Assembly (NCBI RefSeq): GCF_014295415.1
Contig: NZ_CP052909.1
Span: forward strand, 558,001-622,000
Length of the DNA stretch: 64,000 nucleotides
Source of the DNA: Constantimarinum furrinae
GTDB lineage: Bacteria; Bacteroidota; Bacteroidia; Flavobacteriales; Flavobacteriaceae
Reading direction: 5' to 3'
Both the position numbers and the translations under genes were made by a program. A model generated the notes under the pieces. The model was not told the origin of the DNA and made no database searches. It saw nothing but the letters and a program-made list of their open reading frames with translations. Within the stretch, counting starts at the first letter, position 1. The number at the start of each line of letters is the position of its first letter. Shown here one piece after another: positions 1 to 8,018 of the stretch.

Positions 1-59
1 TCCTGAGCCGAAATCGTCCCCAGAGAAAGTAGTGCAACCAGGAGTAAAATATGTTTCAT
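1..59 (-). CDS. Secreted protein, N-terminal fragment (cut by window edge)
   Basis: Read on the minus strand, an ATG at 59 opens a frame that stays open to the window edge. It encodes 19 residues forming a typical lipoprotein-free signal peptide: MK, a hydrophobic core (ILLLVALLSLG), then TISAQ, the Bacteroidota-style cleavage site. The mature protein lies outside the window, so no function can be assigned. A terminator at 92-124 separates it from the transporter gene upstream, so it probably has its own promoter. Confidence 0.6.
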   Translation of the reverse strand, partial: MKHILLLVALLSLGTISAQ

Positions 60-91
60 TTCAATACAATTAATTCTAAAACTTATGTAAC

Positions 92-124
92 AAAAAACGT
101 TCCACTAATAGGGAACGTTTTTTT
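92..124 (-). terminator. Rho-independent terminator after the POT transporter gene
   Basis: The arms AACGTTCC and GGAACGTT surround a short loop and are flanked by an A run (92-97) and a T run (118-124), so the hairpin could end transcription in either direction. It lies just past the stop of the minus-strand transporter gene at 141. Confidence 0.8.
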
Positions 125-140
125 AAACTGAGTATTGTGT

Positions 141-1895
141 TTAGCGTACGCCGTGCATTAATCGCTTCAATAACGGGTGTAATAACAAGGAAATGACGCC
201 CAAACCAATTGGAATAAAGGTAAAGATCAGGAAAAACCCGGATAATCCGTGATCTTGTGTAATTTGTTCTATATCACCTCCCACATAGTGAGCCAGTTTA
301 TTTCCAATGGCGATGGCTAAATAGTAAACACCAAACATGAATGCGATCATTCTGGCCGGAATAAGTTTACTCAAATATGATAATCCCATTGGGGACAGGC
401 ACAATTCGCCCAATGTATGGAAGAGGTAGGCAAATACCAGCCATGCCATGCTCAATGAGGCCGTTTCAGCCCCGGAGGGTACATTTCTCGCCCCGAACGC
501 CAAAAAGGCAAAGCCAAGACCTAACAAGGCTAATCCGAGAAAATACTTAACCGATGCCGGCGGATTGTATTTGCTGTCCCACCATTTGGTGAAAAGTGGT
601 GCAAACATGATAATAAATAAAGAGTTTAATATAGCAAACCAAGTCACGGGTACTTCGGTTTCGGTAGACTGAAATTCTATGTACAACTTATAGATCACTA
701 TGGCCCAAATTATGAGGAAACTTGTTCCAAGAATAAGATTCGACAGACCAATACGATTAAATGTTTTCCTGAAAAGTGACAACAAAACATAAGTAATAAT
801 TACCAGGGGTACTACCGTTACAATGAGATCGACTATTTTAAAGCCCATCGCAGCATTACCCTCAAGGAATCTATCGGTAAAGTCTCTCGTATATATAGGT
901 AGTGAACCCGCTGCTTGTTCAAAAGCAGCCCAAAAGAAGATCGTAAATAAGCAGAAGATTGCGAATGCGATCATTCTGTCCCTTTCAATTTTAATATAGC
1001 GAGGGATTCGCACAAGTAACAACAAGATAAAAGAAATTGCGGCCAACAGTGCAAAAAACAGCGAGTCGGTCATTCCACCTACCGAAAAATTAAGACTTTG
1101 GATATCGCCTATTTTACTAAGCGGGTCATTGATGATAAAAATTAAAGCTGAAATGGTAAATATTCCGATAAGTGCAATATCTACCGGCTTGAATTTATTC
1201 AACGTTACCCCTGCTTTAAGTGCGGCGGCGGCATCATCACTTCGCTTACTTTTTAAGGGCTTATCTCCAATAGTACCAAATAAGGGCTGAGCAAAATAGA
1301 ATTGCAACATCCCCAGCAACATAAAAATACCTGCCAATCCGAATCCATAGCTCCATCCAACTTTTTCACCTACCCAACCACAGAGCATTATTCCTAAAAA
1401 TGCACCTGCATTTACCCCCATATAGAAGATGTTGTAAGCACCATCCTTTTTTTCATTATGCCCTTCGTACATCTTGGAAATAATGGAGGTCATATTAGGC
1501 TTAAAAAATCCATTTCCAAGAATTAGGAGGGTTATCCCGATATAAAGGAAAGTAGGTGTTTCAATAGCCATAGAAGCGTGCCCTAAGGTCATCAATAAGG
1601 CTCCAATAACCACGGCTCTTCGATACCCAATTTTATTGTCGGCCAACCATCCCCCTAAAAGTGGGGTTAGATATACGAGCATCGCATAAGTTCCGAGTAA
1701 AGAAAGTGCTGCGGGTGTGGTCCATGCCCACCCAGGATTATCGCCCAAAATGGCTCCTGTAAGAAAGATCACCAAAATGGCTCTCATTCCGTAGTACGAA
1801 AATCGTTCCCACATTTCGGTGAAGAATAACACAAACAATCCGGCAGGATGTCCTAATACCTTATTTTTAAAATGATCTTCTGCTGTTGAATCCAT
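141..1895 (-). CDS. POT-family proton-dependent oligopeptide transporter
   Basis: The 584-residue protein is a multi-spanning inner membrane transporter of the POT/PTR2 family, which imports di- and tripeptides with protons. The family signature ExxERFSYYG is at residues 27-36, GGWLAD of the MFS-type loop at 81-86, FFKPN at 130-134 and the second PTR2 signature FYMGVNAG at 157-164. It is longer than its neighbour because of extra hydrophobic segments between residues 230 and 300. It lies 48 bp downstream of a second POT gene and of a DPP IV-like peptidase on the same strand, which suggests one peptide-use unit. Family certain; substrate range not visible. Confidence 0.93.
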   Translation of the reverse strand: MDSTAEDHFKNKVLGHPAGLFVLFFTEMWERFSYYGMRAILVIFLTGAILGDNPGWAWTTPAALSLLGTYAMLVYLTPLLGGWLADNKIGYRRAVVIGALLMTLGHASMAIETPTFLYIGITLLILGNGFFKPNMTSIISKMYEGHNEKKDGAYNIFYMGVNAGAFLGIMLCGWVGEKVGWSYGFGLAGIFMLLGMLQFYFAQPLFGTIGDKPLKSKRSDDAAAALKAGVTLNKFKPVDIALIGIFTISALIFIINDPLSKIGDIQSLNFSVGGMTDSLFFALLAAISFILLLLVRIPRYIKIERDRMIAFAIFCLFTIFFWAAFEQAAGSLPIYTRDFTDRFLEGNAAMGFKIVDLIVTVVPLVIITYVLLSLFRKTFNRIGLSNLILGTSFLIIWAIVIYKLYIEFQSTETEVPVTWFAILNSLFIIMFAPLFTKWWDSKYNPPASVKYFLGLALLGLGFAFLAFGARNVPSGAETASLSMAWLVFAYLFHTLGELCLSPMGLSYLSKLIPARMIAFMFGVYYLAIAIGNKLAHYVGGDIEQITQDHGLSGFFLIFTFIPIGLGVISLLLHPLLKRLMHGVR

Positions 1896-1943
1896 ATGAA
1901 GAAATATTTATTAAATACAGTTACAGTTGAGTTAAATTCCGGT

Positions 1944-3335
1944 TTAATTGATGTCCGGATCGGCAAGTTCATAGCCTTCCGTTTCTTTCATTTCTCGTTC
2001 ATTATCCTCGGCTCCATGCGTAAGGTATTCCAGTTTTTTTCTGAAGATCATCACGATTCCTCCAAAGACCACACAGAACACTGCAATTCCGGTGAATATG
2101 GCAAATTCGCCCATAGATTCAGAGGCTTCTCCCAGTAATCCCGCCAGTTTATTTCCAAAACCGGTCATCGCGAAGTACACACCCATCATTAAAGAAGCAT
2201 ACTTCAGGGGTGCAAGTTTGGTGATGTAAGACAGCGCCACAGGCGAGATACATAGCTCTCCTACAGTATGAAACAAATAGGCTAACACTAACCAGTACAT
2301 AGCAGACGATCCGGCACTTTCAAATTGTGCAGATGCCGCCGACATAAAGAAGAATCCGGTACCCATTATTATGAGTCCGAGTATCATTTTAAACAGTGAA
2401 GTCGCCACCTTGCCTTTTAATTTTCGCCTTGCCCAATATGCAGCTACAGAGGTTCCAAGGAAAATGATAAACATTGCATTTAACGACTGAAACCAGGATG
2501 CAGGTACTTCCCAGCCCAGCAACATTCTGTTGGTATTGTCCATGGCATAAATATTCATCAATCCTCCGGCCTGTTCGAAGGCCCCCCAGAATACAATAAC
2601 CAATAAAAAAGAAATAAATAACACCACTACCCTGTCCTTTTCAACCTTGGTAAGCGGACGTTTCATCGCGGCTTTTTCTTCTTCATTCTCAGAAGTACCA
2701 CTGTAGTTTCCAACGTATTTTAAGTGCTTCTGACCCACTAAGTATTGGATCAATCCTAGCGCCATCCCTATACCTGCAAGTCCGAAACCATAATGCCAGC
2801 CATGCACTTCTCCCACATATCCTACGATTAAACTGGATAAAAAGGCACCAATGTTAATTCCAATGTAAAAGATTGTAAATCCTTTATCTCTTCTTATATC
2901 TCCCTGCTTATACAAACCACCTACCATGGTAGAAATATTGGGCTTTAACATTCCTACACCGGCTATGATAAGACCTAAACCTGTATAGAATGCCCACATT
3001 TGTTCAACCGCCAGAATACTATGACCCGCCACCAGCAATATCCCTCCAACGAGTACAGATTTCTTTTGCCCTAAAAACTTATCGGCGATCCATCCCCCGG
3101 GTATTGACATAACGTACACCAGCATCGTATACCAGCCATAAAGCGCAAGGGCTTCTCCGTTAGACCATCCCAATCCGGCATTATCGCCTGTAGTTTCCGC
3201 AACAAGATAAAGTACGAGTATTGCCCGCATTCCATAGTAGGAGAAACGCTCCCACATTTCGGTAAAGAATAATACATAAAGTCCTACCGGATGCCCGAAT
3301 AACTCCTTTTGTTTTTGTTGTGTTGTAGCTGACAT
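1944..3335 (-). CDS. POT-family proton-dependent oligopeptide transporter
   Basis: This second POT transporter has 463 residues. ExxERFSYYG is at 26-35, followed by GGWIADK and by the FYIGINIGAF signature near residue 155. The C-terminus is a short acidic cytoplasmic tail. It shares its N-terminal motif block with the next gene downstream, so the pair looks like an old tandem duplication in which one copy gained membrane segments. It begins 26 bp after the peptidase gene stops, which fits co-transcription. Likely role: uptake of di- and tripeptides made by that peptidase. Confidence 0.93.
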   Translation of the reverse strand: MSATTQQKQKELFGHPVGLYVLFFTEMWERFSYYGMRAILVLYLVAETTGDNAGLGWSNGEALALYGWYTMLVYVMSIPGGWIADKFLGQKKSVLVGGILLVAGHSILAVEQMWAFYTGLGLIIAGVGMLKPNISTMVGGLYKQGDIRRDKGFTIFYIGINIGAFLSSLIVGYVGEVHGWHYGFGLAGIGMALGLIQYLVGQKHLKYVGNYSGTSENEEEKAAMKRPLTKVEKDRVVVLFISFLLVIVFWGAFEQAGGLMNIYAMDNTNRMLLGWEVPASWFQSLNAMFIIFLGTSVAAYWARRKLKGKVATSLFKMILGLIIMGTGFFFMSAASAQFESAGSSAMYWLVLAYLFHTVGELCISPVALSYITKLAPLKYASLMMGVYFAMTGFGNKLAGLLGEASESMGEFAIFTGIAVFCVVFGGIVMIFRKKLEYLTHGAEDNEREMKETEGYELADPDIN

Positions 3336-3361
3336 ATAATTGTTATTAGTTAGTTGTTATT

Positions 3362-5602
3362 TTAATTTTTGATCTGAATATGTTCTTCGGCAGTAGGCTC
3401 ACCTAAAGATTCGTTAATAAATCGCGTCATTTTCTTGTACAAGTGCAAACGGGTATTACCACCGTAGATCCCGTGATTCTTATCGGGATAGATCATCCAT
3501 TCGAAATCTTTATCGGCCTGGATCAAGGCTTCTACCAAGCGCATGGTGTTCTGTACGTGCACGTTATCGTCTGCACTCCCATGGACCAGCAGAAAATCGC
3601 CTTTAAGGTTATTCACATGTGAAATTGGAGAATTCTCATCGTAACCCGACGGATTCTCCTGCGGAGTTTGCATGTAACGCTCGGTATAGATGGTATCATA
3701 AAATCTCCAGCTGGTTACCGGGGCTACTGCTATTGCCATCGCAAAGGTATCGGGTGCCTGGAATAAGCAGTTAGACGACATAAATCCGCCGTAGCTCCAA
3801 CCCCAGATCCCAATTCTGTCGGCATCAATATATTCAAGACTTCCCAGGTGTTGTGCCGCCGCCACCTGATCTTCCACTTCGTATTTACCCAATTCCTTTT
3901 GAGTCATTTTTTTAAAATCACGGCCCTTTAGCCCGGTACCTCTTCCGTCTACACAGGCAATGATATATCCTTGCTGTGCTAACATCTGATGCCAATAATC
4001 ATTCGCACCGCCCCATCTGTTGGCTACCTGCTGGGATCCCGGTCCGGAATACTGATACATAAACAAAGGATATTTTTTATTAGGATCAAAATCCTTTGGC
4101 TTAATGAGATACATATTTAGCTCTGCTCCATTTACCTTGATCGTAGAAAACTCCTTAGGTGAGGTAACAAAGCTGTCCACCTTAGCCTTTAAAGCGGTAT
4201 TGTTTTTAATTTCCCGGATCTTTTCTCCGGTTTTGGCCTTGTTTAAAGTAAAGACATAAGGCGTTTCGGTATCGGAAAACGTATTTATATAGTAGGTATA
4301 ATCTGCGCTAAAAGAGGCGCTGTTTGTTCCTGTTTTATCTGACAGACGCACTTTGTTCTTTCCGGAACGCAACACAGAATAGACATCCCGGTTTATACTT
4401 CCGTTCTCTGTACTCTGGTAATACACTCTGCCGGTATTCTGATCGAAGCCGTAATAATTGGTTACTTCCCAGTTGCCGTTGGTCACCTGATTAATTAGCT
4501 TTCCGGTTTTATCGTAGTGATAAATATGATTCCATCCACTTTTTTCACTGGTCCAGATAAAACTGTTGTCATTTAAAAACGTAAGATTATCGGTAATATC
4601 CACATAGGCATCATCCTTTTCCTGAAGCACAAGTTTTGCGGAGTTGGTTGCAGCATCCACAAAAACAAGGTCCACCACGTTTTGATGTCTGTTGGTAAGC
4701 TGTGCACTCAATACATTAGGATCGTTAGTCCACTTAATTCGTGGAATATAGTAACTGTTATATCCATCTAAAGCCACCATTTCGGTATTCTTTGAGGCGA
4801 GATCATAAATATGCAGTGAGACTTCGGCATTGGGATCGCCAGCCTTTGGGTATTTAAATACCTGCTGAGAAGGATATAGCTCGGTGCCATATACATCCAT
4901 GGAAAATCGCGGCACTTCAGATTCATCGAACTTTATAAAGGCCAGTTTATTACCTTCCTTGTTCCAGTCGAATGCACGTACAAAGGCAAATTCCTCTTCG
5001 TATACCCAATCGGTAATTCCGTTGATAATACTGTTCTTTTCTCCATCGGTGGTGATCTGCATTTCAACCCCCGTAGCAAGATCTTTTATATATAGGTTAT
5101 TATCACTGCCGAAGGCAATTTTAGACCCATCAGGGCTAAACGTGGGCTCCTGTATTTGCTTTTCTGAAACCAGGGTAAGTTTTTTAGACTTAAGATCGCA
5201 CACATAATAGGTCCCCAAAGAGGATCTTCTATAGATTTGTTTCAATTGAGTTGCCAGTAATAACTTAGATTCATCATCACTAAACTCATACGAAATGATA
5301 TAATTGATTCCGGGAAGATCTTTGGTATTTACTAGCGTTCTAACCTTTTTACCGCTTTCATAATTAAAAACATCCACAGTGGAAGCGCTTTCTTCCCGGC
5401 TGTAATTTAAGACGGAATACTCCTTTCCGTTTTTAAGGGATCGCAGGACATCAAGTCGTTCTGCACTGAATGTGCCTCCCCAAATGTCTTCTAAAGTTAT
5501 CTGTTTTTGTTGTGCTATTGTTGAAGTAGAGACTGCAAGAAACAGAAATAGCACTCGTATTGAAATTAATCTTATCAAAGTGTTAAAATTTTGGTATGCC
5601 AA
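3362..5602 (-). CDS. Dipeptidyl peptidase IV-like serine peptidase (family S9)
   Basis: The 746-residue protein has an N-terminal signal peptide (hydrophobic to about residue 30, ending STIAQQ), a DPP IV-type beta-propeller (about 50-480) and a C-terminal alpha/beta-hydrolase domain. The catalytic triad is visible: Ser603 in GWSYGG, Asp678 in GSADDNVH and His710 in KNHGIYGG. EEEFAFVRAF near residue 200 matches the Glu-Glu motif that anchors the substrate N-terminus in DPP IV enzymes. Such enzymes remove N-terminal dipeptides in the periplasm. Two downstream POT genes could import the products. A neighbouring S9 subfamily with other specificity cannot be excluded. Confidence 0.93.
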   Translation of the reverse strand: MAYQNFNTLIRLISIRVLFLFLAVSTSTIAQQKQITLEDIWGGTFSAERLDVLRSLKNGKEYSVLNYSREESASTVDVFNYESGKKVRTLVNTKDLPGINYIISYEFSDDESKLLLATQLKQIYRRSSLGTYYVCDLKSKKLTLVSEKQIQEPTFSPDGSKIAFGSDNNLYIKDLATGVEMQITTDGEKNSIINGITDWVYEEEFAFVRAFDWNKEGNKLAFIKFDESEVPRFSMDVYGTELYPSQQVFKYPKAGDPNAEVSLHIYDLASKNTEMVALDGYNSYYIPRIKWTNDPNVLSAQLTNRHQNVVDLVFVDAATNSAKLVLQEKDDAYVDITDNLTFLNDNSFIWTSEKSGWNHIYHYDKTGKLINQVTNGNWEVTNYYGFDQNTGRVYYQSTENGSINRDVYSVLRSGKNKVRLSDKTGTNSASFSADYTYYINTFSDTETPYVFTLNKAKTGEKIREIKNNTALKAKVDSFVTSPKEFSTIKVNGAELNMYLIKPKDFDPNKKYPLFMYQYSGPGSQQVANRWGGANDYWHQMLAQQGYIIACVDGRGTGLKGRDFKKMTQKELGKYEVEDQVAAAQHLGSLEYIDADRIGIWGWSYGGFMSSNCLFQAPDTFAMAIAVAPVTSWRFYDTIYTERYMQTPQENPSGYDENSPISHVNNLKGDFLLVHGSADDNVHVQNTMRLVEALIQADKDFEWMIYPDKNHGIYGGNTRLHLYKKMTRFINESLGEPTAEEHIQIKN

Positions 5603-5695
5603 GTTTACTAAAATTTAGCGAAAAACCGGTCCTTTTTTTGTTAAATACATCGATTTTGTTAGTAAATAAGCCCCTAAAAGGTACCTTAGAAATAC

Positions 5696-5703
5696 TATCT
5701 TTG
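5696..5703 (+). promoter_or_regulatory. Probable -7 box of the HMG-CoA reductase promoter
   Basis: TATCTTTG matches the Bacteroidota -7 consensus TAnnTTTG and lies 19 bp before the ATG at 5723. A matching TTTG box at the usual distance upstream is not clear, so support is partial. Confidence 0.45.
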
Positions 5704-5722
5704 TTTTTTAATTCCCGCAATT

Positions 5723-7039
5723 ATGGTGAAACCCGTATCCGGATTTTCTAAAAAGACCAAAGCTGAAAAAATCGAGTGGTTAAGTGAGGCATACCTTGAT
5801 AACGACCCCTCTGCCACACTTGTTTTAAAGAAATACTGGAACAGCGATACTGCACTTCAAAAACTACACGATGATTTTATAGAGAATACCCTGTCAAATT
5901 ATTATCTCCCGTTTGGGATCGCACCTAATTTCCTTATCAATGACCGTTTATACGCATTGCCTATGGTTTTGGAAGAAAGTTCGGTGGTGGCGGCTGCAAG
6001 CAATGCAGCTAAATTCTGGCTTAGTCGGGGCGGATTTAAGGCTGAAGTGATCGCTACACATAAGAACGGACAGGTTCATCTTAATTATAAAGGTGCTGTT
6101 AAAGACCTGACTTCCTTTTTTGCTGAAGTAAAGCCGAAACTGATAGAAAGTATTTCAGAGATACAGCGAAATATGGTAAAACGAGGTGGCGGCTTGATCG
6201 ACATCACTCTGGTAAACGCGACTGAAAAGCTGGAGCACTACTTTCAGCTTCATTGTACTTTTGAAACCAAGGATGCAATGGGTGCCAATTTTATTAATAC
6301 CTGTCTCGAACAGATCGCACACACTTTTAAAACGGAAGCTGCCGGGCATGATACATTTAAAGCCGAAAACACCTTTCCTGAAGTCGTTTTAAGCATTTTA
6401 TCCAATTACACCCCCGAATGTCTGGTAAAGGCTGAAGTAAGCTGTAAGGTTTCAGAATTGAAACAGAAGCAGATCGACGGTAAGACTTTCGCCGAGAAAT
6501 TTGTACGTGCCATTGATATCGCAAAAGCCGAACCCCGAAGAGCCGTTACCCACAACAAAGGAATAATGAACGGGGTGGATGCAGTCATTCTGGCTACCGG
6601 AAACGATTTTCGTGCCGTGGAAGCCGGAGTTCATGCCTATGCGTCAAAGGATGGACAATACACAAGCCTTACTTCGGCTACGATAGAACACGATACTTTT
6701 AAGTTCTCAATAGAAATTCCGCTAGCTCTGGGAACCGTTGGCGGACTCACCTCGCTGCACCCCTTAGTTGCTTTTGCCCTTCAGGTATTGCAAAAGCCAT
6801 CGGCAAAAGAGCTTATGGAAATCTGTGCCGTGGCCGGACTGGCCCAAAATTTCGCTGCCGTTCGGTCGCTAGTTACCACGGGTATACAGGAAGGGCATAT
6901 GAAAATGCATTTAATGAATATTCTCAATCAGTTGCAGACCACTTCCGAAGAAAAAGAACAAACGGTAAACCACTTTAAAACACATGCGGTCTCACACAGT
7001 GCTGTGGTTGAATTTGTAAACACTTTAAGAACCCAATAG
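5723..7039 (+). CDS. mvaA: Hydroxymethylglutaryl-CoA reductase, class II
   Basis: The 438-residue cytosolic enzyme interconverts HMG-CoA and mevalonate, the committed step of the mevalonate route to isoprenoids. Class II features are visible: PVSGFSKK at the N-terminus, EESSVVAAASNAAKFW (substrate-binding Glu) near residue 85, and THNKGIMNGVDAVILATGND near 275-295 with the catalytic Lys and Asp. Length fits class II enzymes, which lack the membrane domain of eukaryotic enzymes. Although class II enzymes can be degradative, the kinase gene 2 bp downstream and the later mevalonate genes at 49-51 kb argue for a biosynthetic role. Confidence 0.95.
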   Translation: MVKPVSGFSKKTKAEKIEWLSEAYLDNDPSATLVLKKYWNSDTALQKLHDDFIENTLSNYYLPFGIAPNFLINDRLYALPMVLEESSVVAAASNAAKFWLSRGGFKAEVIATHKNGQVHLNYKGAVKDLTSFFAEVKPKLIESISEIQRNMVKRGGGLIDITLVNATEKLEHYFQLHCTFETKDAMGANFINTCLEQIAHTFKTEAAGHDTFKAENTFPEVVLSILSNYTPECLVKAEVSCKVSELKQKQIDGKTFAEKFVRAIDIAKAEPRRAVTHNKGIMNGVDAVILATGNDFRAVEAGVHAYASKDGQYTSLTSATIEHDTFKFSIEIPLALGTVGGLTSLHPLVAFALQVLQKPSAKELMEICAVAGLAQNFAAVRSLVTTGIQEGHMKMHLMNILNQLQTTSEEKEQTVNHFKTHAVSHSAVVEFVNTLRTQ

Positions 7040-7041
7040 TT

Positions 7042-7962
7042 TTGAAAAAGGAGTTTTACAGCCACGGAAAATTATTACTTACTGGAGAATATGTTGTATT
7101 GGACGGTGCTTTATCACTGGCCATTCCAACAACCAAGGGACAGTCCTTAGAAGTATGCGATTCTGAAAAAAATGGTGTGTATTGGAAGAGTATTGCTCAT
7201 GACGGAAGTGTATGGTATGAAGATCATTTTAATTTTGATCTTTTATTTTCTGATAGCCTTACGATTGACTCTGGGACTCATCAGGTACGAAAAACGCTAC
7301 TTAAAATTTTGAGAAAGGCAAAAGAATTAAATCCCGAATTTCTGAAAAATATCGAAGGGATTGCTGTGACTACCCAACTTGAATTCCCGGCAAACTGGGG
7401 ATTGGGAAGTTCGTCAACGCTCATTAACAATATTGCCCAATGGGCAGGTATCGACGCTTTTCAATTGCTTCAAAAGAGCTTTGGAGGCAGCGGCTACGAT
7501 ATTGCTTCGGCCAATCATGATTCGCCTATACTGTATCAATTTAATTCGGAAAAACCTTCAGTAACACCTGTGCGGATCCCATGGGACTTTACCGATAAAC
7601 TGTTCTTCGTATTTCTGAATAAAAAACAGAACAGTAAGGAAGGAATAGCCCGTTATCGAACTTCAGAAAAAAACACTTCAGAACTTATATCGAAAATAAG
7701 CGACATCACCGTGGCACTCATACATTGTGAAACATTGAAAGACTTCGACTCCCTACTTGATGCACACGAACAGCTAATTTCGAATGCCGTTGACCTTCCT
7801 ACGGTTAAAGATTCAATATTTCCCGATTACCAAGGCGGTTTGAAGAGTCTTGGAGCCTGGGGAGGAGATTTTATCCTGGCAACCGGCGGTGAATCCAACA
7901 GAGATTACTTTAAAAGAAAAGGCTTTCTTACCGTTGTCCCTTTTTCTGAAATGATCGTATAA
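7042..7962 (+). CDS. GYDIA-family GHMP kinase
   Basis: The 306-residue protein belongs to the GHMP kinase superfamily (small-molecule kinases including mevalonate and phosphomevalonate kinases). HGKLLLTGEY follows the N-terminus, the ATP-binding GLGSSST motif is near residue 120, and the motif naming this Bacteroidota subfamily, GYDIA, is at 151-155. The start is a TTG two bases after the mvaA stop. No ATG is available upstream of the conserved HGKLLLTGEY, so the TTG start is well supported. Coupling to HMG-CoA reductase suggests a mevalonate pathway role, perhaps the phosphomevalonate kinase step, since a mevalonate kinase lies at 49289-50227. The exact substrate is inferred. Confidence 0.88.
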   Translation: MKKEFYSHGKLLLTGEYVVLDGALSLAIPTTKGQSLEVCDSEKNGVYWKSIAHDGSVWYEDHFNFDLLFSDSLTIDSGTHQVRKTLLKILRKAKELNPEFLKNIEGIAVTTQLEFPANWGLGSSSTLINNIAQWAGIDAFQLLQKSFGGSGYDIASANHDSPILYQFNSEKPSVTPVRIPWDFTDKLFFVFLNKKQNSKEGIARYRTSEKNTSELISKISDITVALIHCETLKDFDSLLDAHEQLISNAVDLPTVKDSIFPDYQGGLKSLGAWGGDFILATGGESNRDYFKRKGFLTVVPFSEMIV

Positions 7963-7963
7963 A

Positions 7964-7997
7964 AAAATCCTCCATTACAAAAGCAATGGAGGATTTT
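7964..7997. terminator. Bidirectional terminator between convergent genes
   Basis: The inverted repeat AAAATCCTCCATT / AATGGAGGATTTT surrounds a short loop between the stops of the GYDIA kinase (+) and the PpiD-like gene (-). It has A/T runs on both sides, so it can serve both transcripts. Confidence 0.88.
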
Positions 7998-8018
7998 AGA
8001 CGTTTCTATATTATTCTC

